Notes under the pieces: generated by a model
Told to the model about the DNA's origin: nothing
Seen by the model: only the letters and a program-made list of their open reading frames with translations
The model's database searches: none
Made by a program: the position numbers and the translations under genes
From: Ophioderma brevispina
Lineage: Eukaryota; Echinodermata; Ophiuroidea; Amphilepidida; Ophiodermatidae
Direction of reading: 5' to 3'
DNA: 64,000 nt
Assembly (NCBI GenBank): GCA_023653785.1
Contig: JAMKCH010041312.1
Location: 21,996-85,995 of the forward strand
In this document: positions 1 to 12,359 of the stretch, one piece after another
Position numbering within the stretch: the first letter of the stretch is position 1
How the letters are laid out: each line of letters starts with the position of its first letter

Positions 1-323
1 CAGGGGTCAAAAATTAAAAGTTTGCTCCAAATGTTTGTAAAAAGTTGATCAAATTGTTTGGTTTTAGCTCTATAATTAAATATAGGACTAGTTTTGACTA
101 CTTACGTGTCTGGTTATAACCAAAATGGCGAATAAAGTCAACAGCTATCAAAACTAGTGCAGCTATTGGACGTCTATTGACCTGTGACCTATTTTGTTGG
201 TATAACGTGAAAACTAAGCATAACAGATAAGCAAACTATTCCTTATTTCATCCTCCAAGCGAGGGAAACAATTTGCACACATATTAACTGAATCAAAGCA
301 ACTTTTTAACTTTTGACCCTGTA
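1..323. mobile_element. Possible short inverted-repeat element at the window edge
   Basis: The first bases CAGGGGTCAAAAATTAAAAG recur inverted at about 296-318 as CTTTTTAACTTTTGACCCTG read on the other strand. A further inverted copy of the same terminus lies at 463-487. The spacing suggests one or two small non-autonomous elements. The left end may be cut by the window. Confidence 0.5.
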
Positions 324-746
324 CACATCAAAATTGACTTTTTCACCATTTTTCAGTTTTTACCTCATACTCCGAACTATAACATGGGATAGTGTAAATG
401 AACCTTGTTGGAATCTTGTGACCAGACAAACCCCATGGTTGCTTTTTTAACAATTCAGACAATTTTAAAATTTTTGACCCCTGTATAACCCTTAAACCCA
501 GCTGGGGGCCATTAAGGGGGTTGGCAAGTCCTTCCATCAATTTTATGGATTATCACTGCCTAAGGTACTTGTTTGCAAAAATTCACAATTTTTAAAAAAA
601 AAAAAACCCCACCCCCACACCCCTCTTACACTACGTCCCCCCCTTCTATAGAATTGGTGCTAGTCAATCTTAACATTGGGCGACAGATTGCTTAGTAGAT
701 GAGTCCCACGATGGAACTGTGTTTTTGGCATTTTCTGACCTTACAA
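324..746. other. No gene seen; A run and C-rich tract
   Basis: Apart from the inverted terminus at 463-487, I see only an A run near 594-606 followed by a C-rich tract to about 640. No splice-bounded open frame was recognised. Confidence 0.5.
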
Positions 747-3371
747 TGCCTAATATTGAAATGTAGGGCAGCAAATTAGGCATACCTGCCATATGCCACT
801 ATATGGACAATGGGGCAAGCAATCAGGCCATATCAGCCATATGCCACTATATGGAAATAGGTCAGCATAGTCAGTAGGCCATATCTGCCATATGCCACTA
901 ATGATTAAAAAATGAAGGCAGCATATAAGGCTATCGCGCATAATGCCACTATATGGAAATGAGGGCAGCATATCAGGCATATCTCCTATATCCACGATAT
1001 GGAAATGAGGTCAGCAATAATAAAATATCTGCCATATGCCATTTAATGGGAATGAAAACAGCTATCAGACATAATCTGCCCATCATGCCACTACTATTGA
1101 AATTAGACAGCATATATCAGCCATATCTGCCATATGCCACTAATAAGGAATGAGGGATCTGCCATGCCATATAGGAAAATGAGGTCAGCCATATCATGGC
1201 ATACTGCCTATGCCACTAATATGGAATGATGGCGCATATCAGGCATATCTTCCATATGCCACTAATATGGAAATGGGGGCAGCCATTCAGGTATATCTGT
1301 CATATGCCACTATATGAAAATGGGTCCAGCATGCTTAAGGCATATCTGCCATATGCCACTAATAAGGAAATGGCGCAGATATTCAGGCATATCTGCTAAT
1401 AGCCAATAATATGGAAATGAGGTCAGCATATCAGGCATATATGCCATATGACCACTTAATTTGGAAATGAGGGACAGCATATCAGGAATATCTGCCATAT
1501 GCCACATAATATGGAAATGAGGGCAGCATATAAGGCATATCTGCCATATGCCACACTAATATGAACTGAGGGCAGGCATATCAGGACGTATCTGCCATAT
1601 GCCACTTAATATGGAAATGAGGGCAGCATATCGGCATATCTGCCATATGCCACAATATGGAAATGAAGCAGCATATCAGGCATATCTGCCTTATGCCAAC
1701 TAATATGGAAATGAGGTCAGCAATCAGACCTATCTGCCATATGCACTAATATGGAATGAGGGAGCATATCAGCATCTCTGCAATATGCCACTAATATGGA
1801 AATGAGGGCAGCTCTCAGGCATCTCTGCCATATGCCACTAATATAGAAATGAGGTAGATATCAGGTCATATCTGCATATGCCACTAATATGGAAATGAGG
1901 CAGCATATCAGGCATATCTGCAATAGCCCACTAATATGGAACTGCAGTCAGATATCAGACATATCTGCCATATGCCCCATGATGGAAAGGAGGACAGCAT
2001 ATCAGACCTATCTGCCAGTATGCCATAATATGGAAATGAGGGCATCTGCCAGATGCCACTATATGAAAATGAGGTAGCAATAAGGGATATCTGCCATATG
2101 CCACTATATTTAAATGAGGGCAGCTATCAGTATCTGCCTATTGCCACTATATGGACATGAGGTCAGCTATCTGCCATATGCCACTAATATGGAAATGAGG
2201 GCAGCCAGATCAGGCATATCTGCATATGCCACGAATATGGAAATGAGGTCAGCATATTCAGCACATATCTGCATATTTGCCACTAATAGGCAATGAGGGC
2301 AGCCATATCAGGCATAATCTGTCATTCCGCTACTATATGAAAATGAGGTCAGCATATCAACCATATCTGCCATATGCCATTAATATGGAAATGAGGGAAG
2401 CATATCAGGCATATCTGCCTTATGCCACTAAATGGAAAGAGGTCAAGCCATATCAGGCATATCTGATATGACAATGATACAAACAAGCTAAAAAAGGTCA
2501 AACTGACTCTACTGGAAAGACCCGATAGAAATAAAAAAAAATTGTACAAAAAAAAATAAAAAAAGAATAACCATGACTTAATAAAAAAATATTTGTAAAT
2601 GAGGTCAGCATATCAGGCATATTGCCATATGCCACAATATGGAATGAGGTCAGACATATAAGGCCATATCTGCATATGCCACTATATGGAAATGAGGGCA
2701 GCCATATCGGCAATCTTGCCATATGCCACTAATATTGGAAATGAGGCAGAATATCAGGCATATCTGCCATACTTTACCACTAATATGGAATGAGGTCAGC
2801 ATATTCAGACATATCCATATGCCACTAATATGGAAATGAGGGCAGCCATTAAGGTATATCGTCGTATGCCACTAATGTGAAATGAGGTGCAGCATATAAG
2901 GCTATTGCCTATGCAACTATATGGAAATGAGGCAGAATATCAGGCATATCTGCCATAGGCCACTAATATGGATAAATGAGGTCAGCTTCGGCATATCTGC
3001 ACATATGCCACTAATCTGGAAATGAGGGCGCATATAAGGCATATCTGGCATATGCCACTAATATCGAAATGAGGGAAGCATATCAGGCATATCTGCAATA
3101 TGCCACAATAGAAATGAGGGCAGCATACTCAGGCATATCTTGCCATATGCCACTAATATGGAAATGAGGGCAAGATATCAGGCATATCTCCATCTGCCAC
3201 TAATATGGACAATGAGGTCAGCATATCATACATATCTGCAAATGCCCTATATGGAAATGAGGGCATCGGCCAATGCCACTTAATATGAAAAATGAGGGCA
3301 GCCATATCAGACATATTTGCCATATGCCACTATATGGAAATGAGGGCCAGCATAGCAGGCATATCGGCCAA
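747..3371. repeat. 48-bp satellite array
   Basis: About 55 head-to-tail copies of a 48-bp unit whose blocks are ATGAGG(G/T)CAGCATATC, AGGCATATCTGCCATATG and CCACTAATATGGAA. Each unit contains the palindromic core CATATG, usually more than once. Copies differ mainly by small insertions and deletions. A 125-bp AT-rich sequence unrelated to the unit interrupts the array at about 2470-2596. Short open frames inside it are not genes. Confidence 0.95.
2470..2596. other. AT-rich interruption of the satellite
   Basis: Non-satellite sequence with several A runs separates two blocks of the 48-bp array. It has no recognisable ends or inverted repeats, so it could be a small insertion or an assembly join. 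Confidence 0.5.
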
Positions 3372-3382
3372 ATGAACAAATT

Positions 3383-3429
3383 AAAAAAAAAAAAAAAAAA
3401 TTTTTTTTTTTTTTTTCCCCCCCCCCCCC
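3383..3429. repeat. A18-T16-C13 homopolymer junction
   Basis: Directly after the last satellite copy come 18 A, then 16 T, then 13 C with nothing between them. Three adjacent long homopolymers at the edge of a satellite may mark an assembly or polishing artefact. They could also be a genuine low-complexity boundary. Confidence 0.85.
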
Positions 3430-4394
3430 AACGCTTGGGTGTTCTCTATAGTTTGCTTTCATAAGGGTATTAGAAATGCACTGATTGAGAAAAACTTCTG
3501 CCTTGTTTTAATCTCAATGGACACAATTGCAAATGAAGCATACTAGCTCATTGAGGGCTGTCGTTTTCTTTGGAAGGATCTCCCAAAGAAGGGGATGGCC
3601 AGAGGTCATTTGTATGATCCTATGATACAACCTAATTCCACACACATGTATGCACAATGCACCCAACACATTATGCATGGACTCACAACCACATGCACAC
3701 ACCTCAGATTGATAAAAAGGGGAAACATCCATCAATTTGAGATGTATTCTGAGACTATTTCATGGCTTCCCCCACTATTTGATGGCAATTAATTATGAAC
3801 TAGAAGCCCATTGATTAAAACCAGGGCGGCAGAACTCTTTTCTGGGGGGGGGGGCAAACGTATCATGGAGAATCTAAAAAAACGGCATGCTACAGGTCAG
3901 GGTAGTTATCACCCAGTGCTTTTTAATGGTTTAAAAGTTACTACTCAACCTAGAACTTCAAAGAGTGAACAAAAAGTAAGTGGACGTATAACAATTTGAG
4001 TCTCAGTTGAAAATTGTAATAACGGTTTGAACAAACGTTATGTCAAATTGACTGTTACTTTTCCCATAGACTTTGCTGAGGCCTATTTTCCAAAGTTTCA
4101 TGTACGAGTGTTGAACTTGGTACAAAAACATCTCTCTATTACAAGTAAAATGGAATTGACAGTTGTTAACCTTTTCAAAGCAAATAATCATAATGCTTTT
4201 CAGGCATTAAAATGTTGACATATGTGATCATGGTGTTGGTTTTTTACTGTGAAAGGCCTCAGATGCAAAAACACAAATTGTTAGAAAAATTGAGGGAGCC
4301 ATCCCGGAAATCTCGAGTGGCCTTTAAATGCCAATTGATATTTCCCAAACCTAGCTGAAAGGATATGAGTTTAATGATGGTTGGGCTTTGGAGC
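3430..4394. other. No gene recognised
   Basis: Unique-looking sequence with short open frames on both strands (60-75 codons), none with a recognisable motif. A G run at 3845-3854 is the only notable compositional feature. Confidence 0.5.
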
Positions 4395-4652
4395 GGTCAT
4401 TATTTATGCCAGGGGGTAAGGGGGGTATGGAGGATTTCAAACTTTTTGCGGGGGCAACAAAAATTTTCGCGTTTCCCCTCGCTTCCGCTTCAAAAAATTT
4501 CACAATCTCCCTGATCATGGATGATTTCCCCATTTAAAAGGCCATGTTCCCCTCTCTCTGTTGATGAAAAATTTCCGTTCCCCCTCTCTTAAAAAATTTT
4601 TTATGGGTTTCCCCTCAAATCCTCCATTCCTCCCTGGCGTAAATATGGACCC
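4395..4652. mobile_element. 258-bp MITE-like element
   Basis: The left end GGTCATTATTTATGCCAGGG, followed by a G-rich tract and TATGGAGGATTT, is matched inverted by the right end, which reads GTCCATATTTACGCCAGGGA then AATGGAGGATTT on the minus strand. Arms are about 40 bp. There is no coding capacity, so it fits a non-autonomous DNA transposon. Confidence 0.75.
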
Positions 4653-5736
4653 ATCCCTTATGAAAAACCTTGTAGATATATCAAATGGAATAAAGACATG
4701 GACTGGAAATATGATATAATCCATATAAAAGTGATTTTATCAAAAAATCTGAACAACTTGATTGTCTTTACCTTGTGTTGTACTTGTATTACAAAATAGA
4801 ACTTATTTATATATGCCAATTAATATTGGCCATCCTCGGCCTTAAACACAAGACCGAGGGGCAATGAGGTTATAAATAAGTCAAAAAAATTGCTTGTCCC
4901 ACATCAAGTGACCTGTTTTTTTAAAGATTGGGGGAAAAAGATTGGGGGACAACGTTGGGGAAAAGTTTTACTGTACAAAACAAGAATACGAACTCATTTT
5001 CAAAATTCCTGAGAAGAAAAAAAAAATTTTCACTTTTAATATTTTTCACATCTGAAATTAAATTAGAACAGCCCTTTTAAAAAACCAGAGCATCAATTGA
5101 TGCTGCAGTAGCCTATACTATGATGCCATTCAAAGACAACAACAACATCCTTTAAAGTACCTTGTAGATTATTTACATAGAAAATGGCAACATTAATAAC
5201 AATTTTGTTTATGACTTTTAAAGCCAGGTTTTTGGGCGTCTATATTATATACCAGAGTATTAATTCACATCTGAGATGAAACTTAAGCCAAAAATGTTGT
5301 TTTATATGTATGATACTACAAATGCACCTTTAATCATTGCCATATTTAAATGGTTACTTCATTGTCATACTTAATTTAACTAATAAATATGATGTGACCC
5401 AACCTAAATTATGCCACACTAATCTGAGTTGTTTTTTTTTTAAATTAATTTTCACTTGATAGGAAATCAAGTGATGTAGGCTTATTAATAGCCCATCATG
5501 GAGTAGGCCTATGTAAAGTTATGACTTAACAATGTATTTTAGCTTACATGTAAACCGAACCACAAAAGATGAAGCCTGGCATACAAGGACACATTCTATG
5601 CATTAGAAAGTTTGCCCTGGTCTGCAAGCAAACTAAGTTTTAGTTCATTAACTTTGGTAATGGTAAATGTGAGAAGTAGAATGAAGTGCAGTAGGGAAAA
5701 ATCCTTCTTTGATTATGGAAAACAACTTCCATAAAT
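4653..5736. other. AT-rich, no gene seen
   Basis: No supported exon. A segment at 5445-5530 (AAGTGAT..TAGGC...TAATAGCC.ATCATGGAG) recurs in similar form at 7520-7565, which marks a dispersed repeat. The interval otherwise holds short A and T runs. Confidence 0.5.
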
Positions 5737-5739
5737 TAC

Positions 5740-5915
5740 AAAAATTCAAAGAGTTCCATATGTACCCCCTTAAAAAATTTGTACAGGAAACAAATCTTTT
5801 CTATTTATGGCCTTACACTAACAATACCCTAACCCTAAGGCCACAAAAATTAAAAGAAAATGCATATGTAGAACTTTGAAGAGGGGGTACATAGGGAACT
5901 CTTGCAAAAAAAAAC
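5740..5915. mobile_element. About 175-bp inverted-repeat element
   Basis: The arm CAAAGAGTTCCATATGTACC at 5748 is matched inverted near 5880-5912 (GGGGGTACATAGGGAACTCT). Arms are about 35-40 bp. The loop contains ACCCTAACCCTAA, a telomere-like string that is probably coincidental. Confidence 0.65.
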
Positions 5916-6221
5916 AAAAACAAAGTGAAACTGGATAATAAGATAAGAACCTTGATAATGGATATCACATAGGCCTAATTACATGTTATATTGTATGGTG
6001 AAATGAATTAAAAATAACATCTTAAGAAAACTTTAACACTTTAACTTTTTATATCAATAACAGGTTCGTCACAATAAAAAACAAAACAATTTTTATTTAA
6101 AAAAATGTTGTCTTGTGTTGTGAGTAGGTCTACATATCTACAGTTTGACTCGTTTGAAACAGATTATTTCAGGTAAGTAGCTTTGAGGTAAGGATTTGGC
6201 AGAGTTACAATATAGGCTACT

Positions 6222-6545
6222 TGATTTTTCAAACAATGCATGCTACGAACGGGAAAAAATTAAACCCCGCACCATTACTTTTGATCATTTAATAACAGTG
6301 CTCAATAGAATACATTTTCCTCTAAAATGTGATGATTCATAAAATACTTTAGTGCTGATGTGCTATTAATTTGCAGTACAATAAGCCTACTTGATTTTTT
6401 TCAAACAATGCATGCTACAGAACGGGAAACTAATAAAATCGCACCAATTTTGATTCATGTTAAAAAAGCACTCAATAGAATACATTTCCTCTAAAATTGT
6501 GATTGATTCCAGAAATTACTTGAGATGCGGACTTATATTAATTTA
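6222..6545. repeat. Tandem duplication with about 181-bp period
   Basis: Two adjacent copies start with CAAACAATGCATGCTAC at 6230 and 6403 and share GAACGGGAAA, CACCA, CTCAATAGAATACATTT and CCTCTAAAAT. They differ by small indels. Confidence 0.8.
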
Positions 6546-6756
6546 ATAGTGGTTTGATTTCTCTGTTAAAAATATGGTAACTTGTTATCTTTTAATTCGT
6601 TACACTTCACAGAGTAACATGTCAGGACAAAGTTGGGTTTTTAACGAACTTAAAAAAACAATTTAAAAACAATGGCCAATACAAACTTTCCAAGATCAAG
6701 TGTAAAAATGAAATAGGTAGTAGAAATTATGTTCTTATTTGATAGACACATAAAAA

Positions 6757-6835
6757 CTATAGTGTGAAAAGACAACTTACTATCTATTAATATTTAGGTT
6801 AATTTGTCTTTTCACTATATATAATTTGGCACATT
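6757..6835. repeat. Short inverted repeat
   Basis: TATAGTGTGAAAAGACAA at about 6758 is matched inverted by TTGTCTTTTCACTATATA at about 6807-6824. The span of about 75 bp could form a hairpin. It may be a decayed MITE. Confidence 0.6.
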
Positions 6836-6839
6836 AAAT

Positions 6840-9800
6840 AAGAAACAGAAAACAAATTTGTTTACAAAAGAAGTCATTACAATCTGCCATAATGAATTTA
6901 GCTTCTTGAGATGCAAACAACTAGATTTAAGCTTGGTATTATTTTGCATTACCTGAACATTTTAAAAACATTAGGAGGAGAAGGTATTAGTATTTTAAGG
7001 ACACACCAACACTATTGTATCATATAGTGTATGAGATATGTTACTTTATATTAGGGGTGAGTTAGAGCTATGCTTCTTGGAATTCTTGATGTGATGATGA
7101 TGATGATGTGACTATTGTTTTCACATCTTCTCCATTGCTTTAACTTAAATAAAAAGTATTTTTCAGTAGGCCCCCAGGAGTCATTACTATTCAGCAAGTG
7201 TTTTCTACACTAACCTTAAAATATCTTTTCATTCTTAATTTATTAAACCTGATTGAAAGTCTCCTAATTGTGGTGAAAGCCTGTTTTTGCATCTTTATAA
7301 TGCATACGTGCATTAATCACACCTTAAAAAGCTGAAAATGAAAATACCATCTTTATGTAATACAAATGTGCCTTAACCAAATAGCAAATTACAATAGCAA
7401 AATGGTACTTATATCATGCATAGTTGAAATGATATGATGGAACTCTGCAAAAGCACTGAATCTGAGCTTTATTTTGTTTTTGTCTGTCACAATAAATTCC
7501 TTTTTTTCATGCGCAAGGACTCAAGTGATATAGGCATTCAATAGCCAATCATGGAGCCTATGCAAACCTTATTGACCCTACCGGTTTGTATAATTCTAGT
7601 AATTTTGATTTTTACACAGCAACCCACACAATATGGCCCAAATTTTAATGAAAAACATTTAAGTTAAATCAATATTTTGAAATTGTAGAATTCCTAAGTT
7701 ATTTCATGTTGAATTTAAAAGGAAACACATTTTTTGATGGTTATATATTTTAAGTGTCAATATTTAATCTGCAAGGTGACCTAATGGAGTATGTTCCGTG
7801 TGTCGATAATTTGACAAAATGGAGATGTGAGAATCCTTCAACACACATGTTAATTGAGAGTAACTCCTAACTTCTATCTTTGGTTTCTTCCCTAATCTCA
7901 CTCGACACTTTGCTTGTAACTGACTTTCAAGAAATGTTTGTGGTCAAAATGCTAAGTCTTATTATGTCTGTGCAAAAACTCATTATGTTTGCTTTACTAA
8001 ATGATGGTAACTCAGAGCATCTCTGTCGTAATGTCTCAATGCAATTTAAGCATACATTGTTACAAACAGCTCAATTCCACACAGGCCATGCTAAGTTCAG
8101 CTATCTGCTTTTCATCAACTGTCAAAAGGGAGGAATAGGTCTAGTAGTGACTGGTATGTAAAGTGGTGGTTCAGTCACAACTTTGTAAAAAAATCAGTTA
8201 ATAGTCATTCAATGGAATTGACTAATATACACCGTTTTAAACAACTGGCACTTCAAATTAGGCTAATTTCATCCCACTGATAATAAAAATTTACTAGGAC
8301 AAATGTTTTAAGACTTTTATCCATAAGGATATTGATAATAACACATTTTTCACATCAGTAATATGTGAAAAGCCACAAGGTTACAACTCTACAATACGTT
8401 AGCCTTGCCCCCAAGAGAGATAGCACAAGTTGGCATATTTAACCTTGGCTCCAGATAAAACAGTATAAGGCCAATGGTGATGGTTGATGCGTTTAATTAT
8501 TTAGGTGATCAACAAGGACAACTAGTACATCTAGCAGGTAAACTTTAAATTTCTGCCAAATTGGTTATTCGACTAGGTTGGCAAATGCAAGCCTCTCTAG
8601 GCCAGGCATTGATATGCATGGCTTTCAGATTCCACCAGCATGAATCGCATTATAGGACAACAGATAAATCCCATAATCTTGCCTACAACAAAATTCATGC
8701 CACAAAAAAAACACAAAAGGCCGAACAAAATGCCCCAAAACGCAACATCCGCTCGGAATTTTTAAACAAAATCCACAACAATAACTTTTTCAAAGAAAGA
8801 ACTGTCATACTTGCATACCGGCAAGTTTCAAAAGAATTGGACAAGAATGAGAGACTAGTTGATGATAATATTGGGTTTCCTACTCTAATTGCTACGTCGC
8901 GTGATAACCATAGCCTATATATTATAGGCTAAAAAGAGGTGTACAAATCTAAAATTGCCAAAATTTCAACACTTAAGTTTACATTTTGATTTATTAAAAA
9001 AATACAGCGTTCACGGAAGGTATGGGTCGTCTTTCGTCGCGAGTTGTGAATGGGGACAAAGGTCACATGGGTCACCAACATGTTGGGACACTACCCAAGG
9101 ACCACTGTATCCATGAAAATATGAGAGACAGTGCCTCCACCTAATCCTAAACACGCAATCTTCCCCTTCCTCTGTCTTTGCCCCCCCTTCTACTTCCACA
9201 CGGACTCCTCCTCCTCCTACTCGTCCATTAGTTTTTTCTTCTTCTCTACGCACCCTATCTACTTTGTTGCCCTGCTTCACATTAATGCCCACTTAACGCA
9301 CTTTTTCCTCTCCTGTCCCTCCTCCCTACCCCTCCTCCTTTATTTCTATTTATCACTTCATTTCCCCGTTCCTCCCTTCTCCAACGTCTTATCCCTTCTC
9401 TACTCATGCCATCTCTTTTCTACCTGCTACCCCCACTCCGTCTTCATATGTGGAGATACCTAGCAAGTTTTAAATCTGACCTTTTGGGTTCATCAATGTC
9501 ACATGAGGGCACAAGGTCACATGAGGTCACCAAGGTCACATTGAGGTCGCAAACACGTGGAACTATCCAAGAGTACCCCATTGATATCAAGTGTCATGAA
9601 AATCGATCAACATCATGTATGTGGCTTACAAGCAATTTCATAATTCTGACCATTTGAGGAAATGACCTCTTATGACCTTTGACCTCATCATGAGAAGGTA
9701 AATGTGGGGCAATACCAAAGGACCATTTACATGCAGTGAATAAAATGTATGAAATGTTTAGGGTTCGCATTTTGACACAAACACACAAAAACATACACAG

Positions 9801-10029
9801 ACAAACTGCTTCCAAAGCAACCCATATGCCCTTCTAGACGGACAAAGTTTCTGAAAGGGACCAATTAACACCTATCCCAAAAGTAGTGGAAGAGGGCCCT
9901 AAATGACCTAACTGATATAAGTATTTTGCCCTTTCTAAATTCTTTAATTTTTTTATGCGGTTAGATCTAAATTATGTCCCCTGCTCATTCTTGGAAAAGA
10001 CAAATGCATTAATTTATCTTGGGTGTTTT
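6840..10029. other. AT-rich stretch, no supported gene; TGACC-rich part near 9480-9760
   Basis: The longest open frame is a 123-codon plus-strand frame at 8561-8932, without recognised motif, splice context or codon pattern; I do not call it a gene. A pyrimidine-rich tract lies at about 9150-9420. From 9490 to 9700 the sequence repeats GGTCACATGAGG and TGACCTTTGACCTCATCA motifs. The second motif recurs at 42775-42793, indicating a dispersed repeat. Confidence 0.5.
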
Positions 10030-10621
10030 AAAGCGACATTAATGGCCTAAACACTATTCAGACCTAATGAATAAGACCCCAACCTGAAACTCACTTCGCA
10101 CAAGTTGAAACAATTTGGATGTTACATTCTGTAAAAACAGTAAAAACAGAGGAAGAGTTCCAGAGGGAAGGTGGCCAGTTGGGCAATTTCTGGAACAGAA
10201 AAAACAAGGTGTTCACATCCCGACAAAATTACATGTATCTCGCCTGTTTTGTGACACATTCAAAAGCATCGACCAGGATTCAGGCAGTGTACTTTAGGCT
10301 TGTAGTGTAAGATATTGATCTGGCAAGTGAAAGATGGATTAGCCGGGAATTAGACATATAAATGCAATGGTCTGTGAGCTGATTGACAGCATTGCTTTTC
10401 AAGTTTCGGTAAATGCTGGCAGTAATAGTTAAGGTCCAGCCTCATTTTTTCCAGAAAATTACACGAAACTGCCACCTCCCCTCTGGAACTTTTCCGTTTT
10501 ACTGTTTTACGAATGTAAAACATCCAAAAATTGTTTTCACACTTGTGGACATGAATTTCAGTAAGGGTCCTTTTCATTAATGTCTGAAATATTTTTTATG
10601 CCATTATGTCGCTCTCTAAGC
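10030..10621. mobile_element. 590-bp foldback element
   Basis: The left arm (about 10030-10210) and right arm (about 10430-10621) are inverted copies. Matching blocks read AAGCGACATTAATGG / GAGCGACATAATGG, CAGACCTAATGAA / CAGACATTAATGAA, TTGGATGTT, TAAAACAGTAAAA and AGTTCCAGAGG. The arms are about 180 bp around a loop of about 220 bp. No coding motif was seen, so it fits a non-autonomous foldback transposon. Confidence 0.8.
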
Positions 10622-10690
10622 TTATACTTATCATAAATATATTAAGTTATGCAAAATTAAACTAGAGCCATTTGTGCTCAAAGAGCTAGG

Positions 10691-11621
10691 ACCTAGCCGT
10701 GTATAAATGACCTTTGAACCCCATACGAGCTCAAAATTTGTTGAAGAGTCCGAAGCGCTTCTATGCATGAATCACGTGACCATACACGTTGCATATAAAG
10801 CAAATATGATTTTGAAAATATTTTTCAATTAAGACTGGAAGTTCCCTTTTAATGACCTTTGACCCATGCTGAGCTCAACTTTGGTGAAGGGTGCCTCAAG
10901 CTGCTTCAGATGCATGAGTCACGTGACCAATGGTACCTTGCAAAATGGCAAGAGATATGAATTTGTGAATATTGGCACATTAAGATGGAAGTCATTTCAA
11001 TGCCCTTTGACCCCCATGTTGAGCACATGTTTGGTGAAGGGTCTCAAGATACTTCATATGCATGAGGTCACGTGACCATGCTACCTACAAATTATGAATT
11101 TGAATTCAACCGAAGTGTCCCTTTAATGACCCCTTAATAACCTTCGATCAAAATTCTGTGTACACCCATAGGGGCCTTGGTCAGCGGCTCTTCAGAGCAA
11201 ACAGTCTGGTGATTATGCAATTGATTGTGGAACAAGAAGGAAGGAAGGAATTTATTAGAGTTCCGACGAAAGCCCCTTTAATCGGCCACATGACCTTGAC
11301 CCCCATCTGGGTACCACCCCATAGGGGTATTGGGTCAGTGGTTCTTCTGGACAACGCCCGGTGATCATAGCACTTATTCTGTGGCAGAGAAGGCTTTTGT
11401 AGAGTTCCGACGAAGGACCCTTTAGCAGCCCACGTGACCTTTGACCCTAATCTGTGTACCCCTTAGGGGACCTGGGTCAGTGGTTCTTCTGACCAAATTT
11501 TCGTGGCAATCGATACACAGTGTGGCACTAGTAGCATTTGAAGAAAGGGGGAAACAACGAGCAGGAAAGAAAGAAACGCACGAATACAATGACCTAGCCG
11601 TGCTACGCACACGGCCTAGGT
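10691..11621. mobile_element. Repeat element of about six 146-bp units with TGACCTTTGACC motifs
   Basis: Units begin near 10707, 10851, 10999, 11139, 11290 and 11436, so the period is about 146 bp. The first three share TGAGCTCAA..TTGGTGAAGGGT, ATGCATGA and TCACGTGACCA. The last three share GAGTTCCGACGAA, CCCATAGGGG and GGTCAGTGGTTCTTCTG. Most units carry a form of TGACCTTTGACCC. The block is bordered by ACCTAGCCGTG at 10691 and by CACACGGCCTAGGT at the right end, giving short inverted termini. Confidence 0.8.
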
Positions 11622-11789
11622 AAATATAATAAGAGTAGGGGACAAAACAAGGTCTGATGGTGACTGTGAAAGAGTGAGTGGAGATCAGACTTGGAGTGGA
11701 ATTGATTGTTTGTATTTTTTTTTAAAAGGTGTCAGAAATGGTTCAGTACTTGCTTATGGAGTGTCATGATTAAGTAATTATTATTCAAA
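11622..11789. other. Flank between repeat element and DIRS
   Basis: AT-rich sequence with a T run. I see no gene or repeat structure in it. Confidence 0.4.
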
Positions 11790-11825
11790 AACCCATTATG
11801 TTTATAAAATCATTTAACTGAAGCC

Positions 11826-12012
11826 TGATTTCCTTTCCATGGTGACCTGAAATCTATGCATTCCCTTCTGAGAAGTGAATGCCCCAAATTACCATAATAA
11901 CACCCTAAAAGAGAAATGAGATCGACCAGTGACCCCGGTCACACCCTTTCGACCTTAGCTCTTCCTTAATTCGTTTGGCTCAAGCCCACACGGACGGCGC
12001 GTTTATATCATG
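11826..12012. repeat. DIRS terminal inverted repeat, 3' end of element
   Basis: This sequence is the inverted copy of 18690-18884. Shared blocks include TGATTTCCTTT, TATGCATT, CTGAGAAGTG, ATTACCATAATAACACC, GGTCACACCCT, AGCTCTTCCT and ACGGACG. The arms differ by scattered substitutions and small indels, so they are old or noisy. Confidence 0.88.
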
Positions 12013-12052
12013 CTGTGGGGCGGGTCCTCTGGAAGTGGGAAGTCAAAATTGG

Positions 12053-12165
12053 AAGGAATCAGGCTTCAGTTAAATGATGTTTATAAAACATAATGTGTTG
12101 ATACACATTTACCTGAAATGATTTCATTTAAACCAATGTTGACTGAAATATATGCATTTCATTTA
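12053..12165. repeat. DIRS internal complementary region
   Basis: The first part (12055-12098) is the inverted complement of the extreme left end, 11793-11834; both share ATCAGGCTTCAGTTAAATGA on opposite strands. The second part (12113-12165) is the inverted complement of the extreme right end, 18845-18895, sharing AATGTTG and GAAATATATGCATTTC. A segment complementary to both termini joined end to end is the defining internal complementary region of DIRS-1-like elements. It sits next to the 3' inverted repeat, as in that family. Confidence 0.8.
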
Positions 12166-12359
12166 AACCCCGTTTGAATGAATAATGTTTTTCAATCAAC
12201 ACCAGACTAGCACACTCAGTCGGAGGTAGGAGAGCATGATATCTCAGAGCCGCCACAGAATATGCAGCCAAAGGCGACACCTACACTCAACATAAAGTAA
12301 CATTATGTTAAAGACCTAAAGGCTGGTTAACATAAAATTTGGGGACATAGATGCTCACT

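Noticed and set aside
747..3371. Possible CRISPR array because of regular short repeats
   Set aside because: Units are contiguous with no variable spacers and the genome is clearly eukaryotic, so it is a tandem satellite.
5820..5840. Telomere-like ACCCTAACCCTAA
   Set aside because: Only about two copies, located in the loop of a small inverted-repeat element; too short to be an interstitial telomere.
8561..8932. 123-codon plus-strand frame
   Set aside because: No recognisable motif, no splice context and no repeat support in AT-rich DNA; length alone is not convincing.
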